64,000 nucleotides of DNA from Aquatica leii (taxonomy: Eukaryota; Arthropoda; Insecta; Coleoptera; Lampyridae): the NCBI GenBank assembly GCA_035610365.1, contig CM069435.1, positions 832,001-896,000 on the forward strand, written 5' to 3'. The position numbers and the translations under genes were made by a program. Under the pieces are notes generated by a model, which was not told the origin of the DNA, did not search any database, and saw only the letters and a list, made by a program, of their open reading frames with translations. Positions 12,126-25,084 of the stretch are shown piece after piece. The first letter of the stretch is position 1, and every line of letters starts with the position of its first letter.

Positions 12126-12636
12126 GCTTATTTTGATGTTTAATAAGCTAAAAGAATGCAAAATTATAAATTTTCATTTTTTTAGATAAAAGGCAAGCAC
12201 TATACTAAAATAAAATTTTTAACAAGTACAAATAATTTTTATAGCAAATAAGTGGAACATAATAAAAATTAAAAAACACAAGGAATGATGCTGGTAGATA
12301 TCAAAACAACAATGACGCAAATGTCAAATGGAAGCGAGTTGTTAGTAATTGTCTAAATTGTGCAGAAAGAAAGTAGTAAGGCTTACAAAAACCAATGTCC
12401 ATTGTATGCTATGTACAACCAAATGGCTAAATTTTTTCTGTAGTATATTAATAATTTTTAAAATGTCACGTAAGTAATATAAAAAATGCATTTATTATTG
12501 TTCCTGACGTATAATGTGATTATGTGCAAAATGAACTCTCCTTTCTATAACAACCTTCATTTGTACATTTAATTTAAAGAATAATTTGAAGTATGTATCT
12601 TATATTAACATAAGTTATGTAAAATATTAAACTCAC
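12126..12636. other. No recognisable gene
   Basis: AT-rich sequence between the tandem repeat and the last exon of the minus-strand pseudogene. It could be 3' untranslated sequence of that gene; nothing shows it directly. Confidence 0.4.
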
Positions 12637-14217
12637 TTTCATACCATTCTGGTCTTGCTTAATTCAACCAAGCTTCAATTGCTTTTTTGAACAAATCCAT
12701 TCCACATTTGGAACCAATCACCTCTGTAACCAAATATATGATCATTCAATTGCTTTTTAAATATGTAGGTACATTTTTAAGGTAATTTCTTGCTGTTTTC
12801 CGTAAAAATAGTCTGCCCTTAAGAAATAAATCAGTACGCAATCAACTGCGCACTGAGTACTTGGCTATCAGTTGAGTTAAACTGGGAAAAGACACTGCTC
12901 TAAAGTAAGCGATAGAGCAACTTCAATGCAATCTAAGTGATTTAGCATAGATATCATTAGAAAAATCAATCAATGCAAAGTAACTAAAAGACAAACTTAC
13001 ATTCAAATTCTGGTATTAACAAAACCAGGTTTTTTGTCTGATCTTCCGTTGAAGGTAAACTGTACTGACACACTGTCGGGCATAATTCTTTTCATAAAAC
13101 TTGCTGCAGCAAGTTTAGGTGTTTTTCCGCTGAAATTTTTGAACATTTAGCGTTGAAAACAACAAATAGCACAATAAAGTTTGCAGTTAATACTAAAGGA
13201 CAATAGTGAATTGCAGAAATATTGATTTAAACAAATATAAACTACTGGTAACAAAACTAATTAGCAAACAAAAAAACCATTAATAAATCTATAGATAATT
13301 CTCTTATACGCTAAGTGAATAGATTTTTTAGTGAATTTCTAAAAAAGGCTTCAGTAGTTGTAAAAAAACAAAGTTACCACTTTATTTTAAAGGCTTTTTA
13401 ATTCTGACTAGGGAGTACCCTTAAATGGGTCAATTCTAGTTTCCCAACATCTTCTATTACTGAACCATTTTTTGTTCTTGACATAAGCCGATCATATTTT
13501 TTTTAATTGATTGGGCAATATTAGTTTATCTATCGTTTGCTGCATATAACCCATTTTAATATTGATCCGTTCAGCGAGGAACCCCATCTATTAATAAAAT
13601 ATTATTATTACACAATATACAACATTCACTGATAATCTCAAACTCGATTACTAGTCTTTGAAAAAATTATTCAAAATTTTTAATGGAATTAGGTGTACAA
13701 ACAAACAAATAAGTGCACTAGCACTTACCGGAACTGGAAGCAACATAGAAATCATTTAACAAGACACTACTGCCTGATGAGGTAGATCGCATGCGAATAT
13801 TATTAGATTTGCTGCTGCCTTTGGAAACAGACTTTGGAGAACTACATTTGTAGTTTGTTTTGACTTCCACTAGTAAATTGATTTTAGTTTTGAATTACGA
13901 GAAATAGCGCTAACATTCTTACAAAAATTATCAAGTATTACAAAGTTACTGCCCGATGAAGTAGGTATCTAATTTGACTGAATCTGTAGCTTCTACTTAG
14001 AGGATCTCAGCAAAATCGTTTTTTATAATGTTAAAACATGCAGTAGATAGATATGCTGGCGTTTTATTATTTAAACTTAAATCTTTAAATTCTTGTTAAC
14101 TTGGCAACATAATTACTTTATGCAGTCTTTTGCGTCTTTCACCATCTTCCGGTTCTAAGTCTAAATTTGATGTGTCTTCTGTTTGTGTCAGTTTAGACCT
14201 AACAACTGCAAAAGTTG
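12637..14217 (-). pseudogene. DUF4806-type insect gene copy, broken
   Basis: Read on the minus strand, four blocks with usable splice sites follow one another. Block 1 (from 14,217, after a TTTCAG acceptor) gives SKLTQTEDTSNLDLEPEDGE followed by a basic RRKR. The same block or a second exon continues to 13,729 with a Ser-rich stretch (RSTSSGSSVLLNDFYVASSS) and a GTAAGT donor. A block at about 13,590-13,395 gives GYMQQTIDKL and, in another frame, SVIEDVGKLELTHLRVLP. The block 13,129-13,001 (CAG acceptor, GTAAGT donor) gives KLAAASFMKRIMPDSVSVQF. The last, 12,723-12,637, gives GSKCGMDLFKKAIEAWLN. From memory the order acidic linker, Ser-rich stretch, then a basic helical domain matches insect proteins with DUF4806. 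In-frame stops and small shifts mark it as a pseudogene. The N-terminal exon was not found. Confidence 0.5.
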
Positions 14218-14719
14218 CTGAAATCATAACTACAAATTAACATTATAAAGTTTGTAAATTAAATATGATGACAGAGCCATCTCGCAATTATTTGCACAAT
14301 ACGCTGTATGTATAAACACCTTTTTTTATTGTTAAGACTGATAATTTTAAACAGAATGTATATTGCAAAGAGTAGACCAAGATAAGTTATAGTTACTGAA
14401 TATGAATTAAGTGACGACTTTTCACTATTAAAATATTCACGACTTCAACCATTCGCATTAAAATCAACATCAAACTTGTTGCATTCAAGGCCATCAAAAT
14501 CTAATTCTGTGAATCTGAAGTGAACTCAAATTTAACATAAATATTAGATGTATTCCAGTGCCCCCTCCAAAGAAATAAATTAGTGTAAAACGCAAACAGG
14601 TTTTTTATCTTTGTTTTTTATTAAAAAGTTTTGCAAAACTATAGTCAAACAAATCAACACATATCTGCGACCAAAGTACTGTCCGATAAATTTAACTCTC
14701 AATAAATTGTATGTATTTT
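14218..14719. other. No recognisable gene
   Basis: Sequence between the first visible exon of the DUF4806-type copy and the second piggyBac fossil. It should hold upstream exons of the former if they survive, but I could not identify any. Confidence 0.4.
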
Positions 14720-15480
14720 TTAGAGGACTTTTACCATCAGGATACGCCAAATACCCAAATAAACGCCTCTATTGGTCAAACTAAAAAGATGTTCGTATAA
14801 TTTTACCCGATAGTATGAGATTGCACAAGTAATAAAAATTTTTTAGCTAAACGACAACAATATTATGGACCAAAACGACCGTTTATACAAATTATGACCA
14901 ATAATTGAGAAGCTCAGTGCAAAGTTTAGACAACATTGTGAATTGGAAGAGTCTCTGTCGATCGACAGAAGTATGATTCTGTACTACGGCAAGCATTATG
15001 CTAAACAATTTATACGCAGCAAACCAATACGCTTCGGGTTTAAAAATTGGACATTATGTAGTTGTTTTGAATATATGTTAAGTTTTTCTAACTGACAAGA
15101 AGGTAATACAAAAAAAACCAAAAGCAACATTTGACTATAGAAACAGCGGAGACGGGACTATAAAAAAAAAGATAAATGAATTTGGCCTAACCACATATTT
15201 TTGCCAATTATATAAAAGAATGGTCGGCGTTGATAAAACCGACTAACTTGTCGCTGTGTATTGAAGTAAAATGCAGCAAAAAAATGGTACTGGCCAATCG
15301 TTACCTACTTGTTTGATTTACGAAGAAGTTGAATTTTTTTTGGTATTTTAAAGACATTTATTTCAATCTTTTGGCTTCTCTTTGTTTAGGAAAAAACGAT
15401 CCCTATTCCGTCAAACGATAACCGATTTTATAGTATGAATCGCTGGCCAAAATACCGTGTAACTGATAAACGCTGTAACT
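14720..15480 (+). pseudogene. piggyBac-type transposase fossil, second copy
   Basis: The plus strand gives piggyBac transposase pieces: YPNKRLYWS (about 14,754), DVRIILPDSMRLHK, then RLYKL, IIEKLSAKFRQHCELEESLS and IDRSMILYYGKHYAKQFIRS (about 14,960), which holds the first catalytic Asp, followed by KPIRFGFKNW. After a gap of about 150 bases comes KRMVGVDKTD (about 15,220), matching the third Asp region (GxVDxxDQ). The second Asp region (VDNFYTS) is missing, so the copy cannot be active. Frame changes and stops are frequent after about 15,090. It differs from the 2-5 kb copy, where the first Asp region is missing instead. Its ends were not found. Confidence 0.75.
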
Positions 15481-15899
15481 AATAAACTATTTCACAGGTA
15501 TTTAATTACTCAAGATATAAGTAATCTAACTATATACCTTTTTGATGGAACCTTGAAAAGAGCGTGTATTACTGGGATTACCGATGTGTGCTATTTGTAT
15601 CAAGCACACAGATGTTAACACAATTTTACATTAAATAAAATCGTTATGGATAAAACATGGTTTTTTGACAAGGATAATTTATTAGTCCTTGGTTTGCTGA
15701 ATATATTGACAAACTTTGTGCTGTACGCATTTTGATTTACTTTGGTGTTAATAATTAAAATAATAATTAATTCGAGCTTCAATTTTGTGCATTATGTGTT
15801 GGTATTTGATTGGGTTTTAGTATCGATTACCATTGCGGCTTTATTCGTTGTTCGTTTGTTAATTTTCATTCAAGTATGCACAAAGTCTTTATATTAATT

Positions 15900-18800
15900 T
15901 GCAACAGGTAGATGCAGACACATTGTTAGATAAATTAGCAGACAATTGAAAATATCTTTGTAATATCGATGAACAAGTCTATGATGTCTTATGGTGATTA
16001 GAAGGCATTCATGTATCGTTGAATATCAAAGTCAAAAGTTGTCGTTTGTCACCAGCAAGATCCGTTGGGTCGGGACCACGTTTGAAAGCAAATAGTAATA
16101 CAAAAATACATTTGCCTCGTATTGAATTTCTAAAATTTAATAGTTTCTTGAAAGATTGGTTTGTTTGCAAGACTTGTTTACCACGTTGATACACGACAGT
16201 AATTCGTTATCAAACATAGAGAAATTTCAATACCTAATTTTTACCTTGTCAAAAGAACTCTTGATTACATTTAAAACATTAGTAAATCGTTCTCAAAATA
16301 GTCGCGTCCATGCTTCATTCCATTAACAAAATATAGCAAACGCACCCAAGGTTAGTTTGCAATCACCCTAAACACTACAAAATCTTTTGAATACATTTGT
16401 GGAAATTTTGGCGGTCTTCAATCATATTGATGAAAATGATTGTTAGGAATTTATCTTGTTTAATTAGTTGCTTCAGATTCTGACAATAGTCAACGATTCA
16501 ACTTGAGTCATTTTCAATCACAAATTCTAATTTTTGTAATGCTTAGATAGTTCCTTAGCGATTAATGTTGCGTTTTAAAAACAAATTTGTTTAGTAGTAG
16601 TAGTTCATCTAATTTAGTAAAACCTTGTAGTGGCTTTTAGGGTTCATTCGATTTTTTTTGTCGACGTAGAAAGACGCAAACCACAAATTTCGTTTGCTGT
16701 CACGACCGACCAATCGTTGCAGTTTCACTGATTATACTGGAAGAAACAGTCGCATTCCATTTATCGTTGTAAAAGTTTCGCTGGTCTAAAACCATATGAT
16801 CTTTGTGTCGCTGTCAAATCCACACGACTTATTTGAAATGTTTAAGTCTCACATATTAGGTTAAATCTTGCAATTTAAAACTACTTCGACATTGCTTAGT
16901 TACACACTATTCGTTGTTGCATTTTCGGAAAACTTTATCTGAATCTCGCCGCTTCTACAAATCTTCGCATTTTGCGACAGATTTGACGAACACTTCTGTA
17001 GTTTTGACCTCAAGTAAGAGGTCCATTAATAATAGTTACACAATTATGCTTCTAGCAATTGTTCGTCTTGAAGTTCTGGATCGTTGGAGAAAGTTTTAAA
17101 TCTACAGAGCATTTTGAGACCCAAGAAGTTAAATTAGTTTCATCACAGAGAATTGTTGTAATCGTTTTGGTATCTCGTATAGAGCTATTAGACCCGCTCG
17201 TGGACAGAGTAGTTATAACATTCGACCGGTAGGGTCTTTAGAACCTCCGCGCATTCTAACAACAATAATTTGTAGTATTTGTTAAAAGCTTCCAACTGTA
17301 GCAACTTCTAAACAATTTCGGTTCAGGAACATGAACTTGGTTTATCCCGACTAGGGGACTTTTAGGTACTGATGCATTTTCACGTGTGGTTTGTAGTGGT
17401 CTATCGCGTTATATAAACGAAGATGGTCAAATCAATTGTCTAATCGCCATGAATACTGTTTGATTAATTGATAACTCCTTTAATCTATATTTTTATAATT
17501 AAAACAGAAACTTAGTTTTAACAAACTTATTTATTTTCTTGCATTTACACGTTTAGGTACTACATTTCTTTACAATAAAAAATAGTGAAGGGGGTGGTGA
17601 AGGTACTGCAAAGTCCTTCTAAAAATAGCTATTAAAATATTACAAAGGTTTTGGAAAGTTCCACAATCGGTGAGTGAATATACATAAGCATAAAAACATT
17701 TTTGACGGTTCCATATTTTAAATACAACTAAAAAAACAAAAACATAGATAGCACAAACAAATACAATATTTGGTTTTATTTTCATGGGTCCTTGTGGTAG
17801 GTAACGCTGTTACACAACCATATTCGTTTTTTGTTTTATCAGAGCCTAGTTTTGATGACATGTTGAAATTGTTTTGGCACGTCAAAAACGTCCCCAACAA
17901 ATGCTTCTCGCCAATAAAGAAACAAGTGGCAGAAAATTCGTTAGCACACATACTAGAGACCATTCGCTTCATAATTTCTTTACCGTTTAAGAACATGGAA
18001 TCGATACCTGTTTTTGAAGGCATGTGAGAAATTGCACATTGTCGTCTTTTATCACTTGAACGTAGCTGTTCGTTAAACTCTTTTATACGGGAAAAATATA
18101 ATGATTTCATGAAGAAGTATTTTGACTTAAAACACATGTCGTTGATTTCTTTAATTTTAGAATTAAATAGTTTGCAAAGTTATTACATCCTATACCAATG
18201 CATCTCATCAAATAATTAAATTGCTTAATTTTAATTGTTTGGATTTACGCAATGACCCATTGATATCTGCTTCGTTACCGGCGGAACACTGCCGAATTTG
18301 CTCTTTCTTATTTGACACAAAAGCTGATGTCATTTCAAATTTTAAAGTTTTACAATGGTACGCTTCTATGGATTTGTTTTGATTCAACATTAAGCCAATA
18401 GGTTCGTTCAGCACTAAGAGAACTATTTAGTGAAAAATCCTAAAGATTTATAACCTTCTACGGTTTTTTCGTCCACTTACATTTTTCACAAAACCATTAA
18501 TATAGCATATGTAGTTTATAGGTTTAGATTGGGCCACTGAACCCCCTGACGATGTTTGCAATCAGTGGAAAAAGTACAAATCATCACTCGTCGCTTTGCC
18601 AAATCTTAAAATGTTTTTCTTTCGTTGAATGTTTGTTTGAATTCGGCAAAGTTAAGTTACGCTTGTGTATTGTATCTTCGGTTTGTAAATCAGAATAATC
18701 TGAGTTTCGTTTTGTTTGTAATGGCCAAATCAAAAGTGACGCCACTTAAAAGGTTATCCATCCGTCGTTTAGAACTGTTGGCAACAGTGTTATTGTCTAA

Positions 18801-19480
18801 CGTTGTTGTATTCGTACTAATGAGATATTAACAAATTGTAACCATAAAAGAAATAATTGCTTGGAGTGATTTGCAGGTAGCAAGGGCGTGGATACGCTTT
18901 CGCGGCATCGTTAAAAGAACTATATGTTAATCGCGTATCACACATTCAAGAAATCGTTCCTCTTAGTTGTTAGCGTTACATTCGTTTTTGTGACAACCCG
19001 GTCGATCCGGCTTTACGTGGTCTTCTGCCAAAAGAGCTAGTTTATTGCTATTTATGGTGGGCTGGAGCAAATTGAGTTCAGCAGCAAAGACAATTCTAGT
19101 CAAAAGATATAATTGTTTTGTCGCTATCAAAAACTACCTATAAATTAAAGCACGTGGTATTTGCGTTACAAACAGTTCGAAATGAATTTTTATTTTAATC
19201 GATAGTTATTTGTCATTACACAAAATTCATAGAATTAATGCATATTGTCTGCTATTTATTGCAAATTTTCGTACTTCGTTAAAAACCATAATGCTTTAAG
19301 CAGGCCAGAATTGCACTAAGCATTCATTCGTTTAGTCAAAATAGTACAATTAGAGAATAGGCAGAAGAGTTGAATTGCATTTGGAAATGATAATATTGTT
19401 TGCGTAGCAACAGTTCGTACTGTTCAAGCGCTCTTTAGTAAAGTTATGTCCGTTGCTTTTGTAGTAACATTGTATTATAA
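15900..19480 (+). mobile_element. BEL/Pao LTR retrotransposon fossil, very old
   Basis: Recognised only from protein-level remnants on the plus strand, in the order expected for BEL/Pao: a gag part (about 16,090-16,330, IHLPRIEFLKFNSFLKDW); the protease region (about 16,970-17,150, TSVVLTSSKRS and IVRLEVLDRWRKF); the start of the reverse transcriptase region (about 17,840-18,140, FDDMLKLFWHVKNVP, CRLLSLERS, EKYNDFMKKYFDLKHM); the region before the integrase (about 18,915-19,080, ELYVNRVSHIQEIVPLSC and the WW of LYLWWAG); and RINAYCLLFIANFRTSL (about 19,230). It is broken in dozens of places. LTRs could not be outlined. It is much older than the two Gypsy elements. Confidence 0.7.
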
Positions 19481-19706
19481 TTAGTTGTTAGTTTAAAATG
19501 TTGTTTAACTTAGTTTTTTGTTGGTGGTTATTGAAAATAACGGATGTATTGTTGATTTTGATAAGCGGTATGTTTTGTGCTACTGAAAACTCTGTGATGT
19601 AAGCAATTATGCGTGCACGTGTGTTAGTGGTGGAGGATAGACGTGCGCGTTTGATGATTAATTGCGGTTACGTTGGTGAGAAATAAATAAGTAAAAAAAT
19701 GGCACG

Positions 19707-19976
19707 CCGTTTATTGGAATCACGGACAATGTTATCAATCTACATACTATACTGCATAAAAAAACACCGCTTATAGTAATCATTATTTCGGTTTATTTTA
19801 TCAATTTTCTTTTCAACTTTGTTTCTAATATACATGAACAATAACCTATTGTGTATAAATTTTTTAGCTAAATTTCCACAATACGCTTGTTTAGAGTGAA
19901 AAATTTGATGATTCTACCCTAAAAATAGTTGTTTTGCATATTTAGCTTTATTTTTGCAGTGTTATTTATTTATTTA
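19707..19976 (+). repeat. Repeat R, left half of the interrupted copy
   Basis: Aligns by eye with 52,655-52,865. Shared strings include ACTATACTG, ATTTCGGTTTAT, ACAATACGCTTGTTTA, AGTGAAAAATTT and AGTGTTATTTATT. The alignment stops at about 19,976, where a 2-kb segment begins that is absent at 52.8 kb. The right half resumes at about 21,975. Confidence 0.75.
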
Positions 19977-20563
19977 AGTATTATGACTGATCTACGTAAC
20001 GTTATATTATAACACATCTGTAAAGTCGTTATATTCGAGAATTAACTTGGAAAGCACACGGGAAAAAATCGTTGAGAAGAATTTACTACAATAATGTTTA
20101 AAAATTATTATGGAAATCACCAACACACTTGTTGATTTAAAATCAGTATTTTTTGTAATGGTTACCCCTGGTTTTGGTAAATCTTGCATTGAAATTGTAG
20201 TTAGATTTTTGTACTACTGCTTTAGATTAATGTGTAATTTTTTACAACAATGTTTGTGTAAATGAGCATAATATAATGTTGTAGTAATTTGTCGTACAAT
20301 ATTCTCAATTTTCGCTGTTTTTGTTGTTAAAAAAAGTGGTATGATCGGAGATAAGCAATAACAGTGCAGGCGGTTTAAAATGAACTTGCGCAATATTTCA
20401 GTGCTATGTTTATGTGCTGTACCAGCAATACCACTGACGCTACCGGCCATTATTAAAATTTATACACATAGCTGTGCACATTGTGTAGTGTAAATTCGCG
20501 CTCGTTATTGTCGGTTATTGTAGTGTAAGTTATTTTGTTGCTTAGTACTAGCATTGGTACTAA

Positions 20564-21331
<768 letters not shown>

Positions 21332-21415
21332 GTACTTAGTGTTACTTTACGAATGTTTATTTTGCATTTATTTTTTATGTTTTAAAATATTTGTATACCC
21401 ATAATGTAATCTCTA

Positions 21416-21421
21416 AATAAA
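21416..21421 (+). terminator. Polyadenylation signal AATAAA
   Basis: AATAAA about 85 bases after the third exon of the SAM-type copy, followed by a T-rich stretch. It probably served that gene; inferred from position only. Confidence 0.4.
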
Positions 21422-21494
21422 TTTTTCCATTTCATAGTCGCATTTAATTTTAACTACAACCCTTGATATTCTTTTCTACAAGAATGACATAAAA

Positions 21495-21850
21495 TTTTGA
21501 ACAATATTGTAGCAGTCTCTTATACTAAAGTGTAACAATGAGTTGCACCATATTTAATAAGAAATACTCTTGAACAAGTCTAGTATTGAAACAATATTGT
21601 TAAACGGTTTCATACAAAGTACAGTAACTAGTTAGACAATTTTTACTACAAACTGCGAATAAAGAAATGAAATTTTATAGCAATATTGTTGGAGTCTTGT
21701 ACAAAATTGTAACAAATAGTAAGACAATATTTATTTAAAAATACTCATTAAAACATTAATTTTCAAACAAGTATATCACTAAAATTTATACAATATTGTG
21801 GTAAACTTTCCAACATGTACAATTCATTATCTCGCTATAAAATTGTATTT
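21495..21850 (+). repeat. Diverged tandem repeat with ACAATATTGT core
   Basis: ACAATATTGT or a close variant occurs near 21,503, 21,591, 21,682 and 21,789, about every 90-105 bases. Each is followed by a related string ending in TGTAACAA or GTACAA. The core is palindromic. It lies inside the 2-kb segment that interrupts repeat R. See 11.86-12.13 kb for a similar array. Confidence 0.5.
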
Positions 21851-21974
21851 CAGGAACACACAATATTTTAGCCACAATCAATTAGTAAGTAAATACACAA
21901 GTTGTTGCTAGTCGTATATCTACTATAAATTGTAGTAAAAATTTGAACATTTGTTTTTTCTATAGCCACATTTT

Positions 21975-22145
21975 TTTTTCCGTGCATGTGCGTTCTTAGA
22001 ATAATAACTTAAATTTAGTACGTCTTATGTGATAACGCTATTTTGTACTTATTTTTAGAGTGAGCAAAATCCTGAAAAGAATTATGTAGTCCTCAGAGCA
22101 CTGAATTAACTACCATAACGTTGTTTTTGATTTCTTTTTAAAAAT
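21975..22145 (+). repeat. Repeat R, right half of the interrupted copy
   Basis: Aligns with about 52,870-53,010: GTTCTTAGAATAA, TACGTCTTATGTGATAACG, TTTTGTA, AAGAATT and CTGAATTAA recur in order with some substitutions. Together with 19,707-19,976 it rebuilds the uninterrupted repeat at 52.66-53.01 kb. Confidence 0.75.
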
Positions 22146-24429
22146 GGTGTAAACATTTAAATGCTACAGGTTCGTTAGCTAAAAACGTTTATTTTTTTAA
22201 AGATATAAGTAATCTAATTGTATAAATTAAATAGTGTTTAATTATGCGTGCGCATGCTCATATATTAATTTTGTTTATGTCTCATTTATTAAGTTTTCTT
22301 ATTATATTGTTTGTCGAATTGACAAACGTTGTTAAACAACAGCAAAAAGCACTGATACGTTTATTAAAAAATATTTTAATATTGTAAATAAGTAATAAAT
22401 ATTACAAAAAGGTGCTAATATTTACATAAAAAGATTTCATATTTAGATTTTTAATTAATTTACTGCTTATTTTAGCAGTTAAATAATTAAATAGATGCAT
22501 TTAAATATACATAATTCGTTCTTGTTTTAAACTAAATGTTTTATTAAAACCGCGTCTATAAAAATATGCATTTATATTATTTATAAATAATAACAAGATA
22601 CACATCTATTTTTAATAAAACGCTTTTTGTTTTTTACTTTGTAAAAATTTATTTTGCAGAATTTTAAATTTATGTAATAATTAGAAATGTTTTTATTGCT
22701 TTGAAAAACTGTAAATTTAAGTAAATGCATTAAAACACAAGCAATCTATCAAACGTAAATGTATAACAAACAATGTTTGTTTTGGTACAAATTTGTAAAA
22801 ACTTAAACACATTTGTTTCTAAATAATAACACTAGAGAGATTACACAATATTACTAAAAATATTGACAATATAAAACAACCCAAAAAAGTTAGTCTTTTT
22901 TTTGAAATTAATCAAAATTTATATTTTGTCATCTGTTAGAAATGTAGATAACACAAAAACACTAAATTTAAACAAATGCTTTGTTCAAACTGTATAAAAA
23001 TGTCAGATCAAATATTAATCTATCTTAAATAACATCAACAAAAAACATTACCTGTATTTTATCTAAAAAAACGTTTAGAAATTACATTGTATTGTCACCA
23101 AAGGTCCGGTAACTGTTCTTACTTCTAACTTATAAAAAGATAAACGTGGTATGTATTTTCTAACGTCAATTTATAATCTGCAACGTTTTGCGTAAACAAA
23201 GTATCATAAAGGATACGTCATTGTCATTTATTAAAGGTATAAACAGTTAGAAGACATTTTTATACATCCTTAACACATAGTATTAGTTTCGATAATTTTG
23301 TATATAATTTAATTTGTAAAAAAAAACATTTTATTTACATTTTACTTTAAATTAGTTTCAATAATGTTTAACATAATAAATATATTATTTTAACAATAAT
23401 TTGTTGCATAGGTATTTACTTAACAATTAAGTCAGCATGTAGTCTTATACGATTGTATCTAAGACGAGTTATTGTAATTAACAGATATAAGCTATTTTCT
23501 ATTACTAATTAAAAAAAAATAAAATTAACAAGTTTGTGTTTAGAGAACTAATACTTTCTTTTTTTTTTAATGTTATTATACAACTGGAATGTAAAATCTT
23601 AAACCAAAACTAGTAGTCGTCTTAATGTACTTCATGTAACTTTCAAAGATTGATTAAAGATAAATTTAGAAAATACAGTACATATACGCCGATAGGTACA
23701 ATAAATTTATTATGACTATAGTTATTGCGACAAAATTTTACCTTTTCAGCAATAAAATAAACATAATCAAAAGCTTATATTATTTCCTTTATTTGCAATT
23801 TGAAATGAATGGTTATTGTCGGCAATATTTAATTTATTCACATTGTTTTTTGTTACAACAAAGAATTTTGTTGACTTTAAATGGTCGATCTGTAAAAAAA
23901 TCAAACATAATTTTTTATCAAAAAAAATCGACAAAATGGTGGGACCACTTTCTAGAAATTAAAAAAAGTTTTAAAAACGTTATCTTAAAATAGATAATAG
24001 TCAATAAATCCAAAAAATTACGGCATGTTTACAAAAAGTCGGAAAGTTTTCAAAATTTGCACAAGCCTAGATCTTGAAGTTTATAACAAATTCCTAAATT
24101 TGCGAACATCTTGCAAAAATGGCGGTTAAAATTAAAGAAACTTTTATATCTTTTTGACCGTACATTTTATTGGAGAAACATTTTGTGCAAAATTATTCCC
24201 TATTAAATTCTCTACAATTTTTAATTCTTATGTTTTTGCACGATTAATATTTATGGAGATGCAGCTTTTCAAATTTGAGATAAAAATCAAGTTTTGAATT
24301 TTTTTAGTATAGAGCTGGTGTATTTGTCAAGTAATGAATGTTAGACCCAAATATAATAGCAGTGACGACGTCTAAGAATAGTCTCAACTAACATTAACTT
24401 AATTTTGTAAGTCATTAAATAAACCAGTA
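22146..24429. other. No recognisable gene; one unassigned open frame
   Basis: Very AT-rich. A plus-strand frame at 23,712-23,993 encodes 93 residues with no motif I know; its composition (many Lys, Ile, Asn, Tyr) is what AT-rich noncoding DNA gives by chance. No repeats or splice pattern were recognised. Confidence 0.45.
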
Positions 24430-25075
24430 AACTCTGTTCTAACAAAGCCAGAAGAAAATTTTTGTTTTATTTATGAAAAATCAATGAATGAAAAAACTGT
24501 TGCCGTCTAAACGAGAGGTGTTGAACATCTAAGAATGAGTAGTAAAAAAAGACAAGACGTTAAAACCGCAAGATAATTATTAAATGTTGATAGTGCGACA
24601 GTAAATAACACCTGCCCTAAGTCGTACATAAATGAGAGAAAAATCACAGCGGAACTAAATCGAAAAGATAATACTGTTAAAGTACCAATAGTAGTAGTTC
24701 GTGCGTACCAATCTTCGTATTTAAGAACAGTTGTTTTTGCGTGACGCTCTAATCAAAGAAGAATATTTTTATAAACAGAAAAAAACGGTCCGTGACGTTG
24801 TTTATCAGGTACTTACGTATTTTGTAAAATAAACTCTATTACCTATAGCTGCTAAAGGTAATGAGGCTTGGAGAAAAAAATTCAATCGCGACTCGCTAGC
24901 TGATTTGGTTGCGGTTGAAGCCCAGTATCATCATTCTTCTATGAAGAAATTTAGTAGCCAACAGGCATCAAAACATAACAAGAATTACCGTCCCGCTAAC
25001 CAAGTACATGATGCAATAGAATTTATAATTGTACGAAAAAAGGTCGCGCGAAAAAAAGACGCGTAGGAAAATATA
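24430..25075 (+). pseudogene. Family C (uncharacterised insect multicopy gene), N-terminal part
   Basis: Plus-strand pieces read PEENFCFIYEKSMNEKTVAV, RGVEHLRMSSKKRQD, LLNVDSATVNNTCPKSYINE, RKITAELNRKDNTVKVPIVV, and after frame changes DLVAVEAQYHHSSMKKF and HNKNYRPANQVHDAIEFI. I remember this layout from a large uncharacterised family in insects and other animals: two Cys-containing motifs, then a DLVA-EA-YH-C block. The function is unknown to me; the paired Cys and His suggest zinc binding. Several expected Cys are changed here (FCFIYE, HHSSM) and stops are present. The piece stops near 25,075 against the MULE, and the next part of the same protein family appears at 31,045. Confidence 0.55.
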
Positions 25076-25084
25076 GCTTTTGGT

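Noticed and set aside
17718-18137. 139-codon minus-strand frame as a gene
   Set aside because: It lies opposite plus-strand BEL/Pao remnants that match the family well; the minus frame shows no motif.
23712-23993. 93-codon plus-strand frame as a gene
   Set aside because: AT-driven composition, no motif, no neighbouring exon or promoter.
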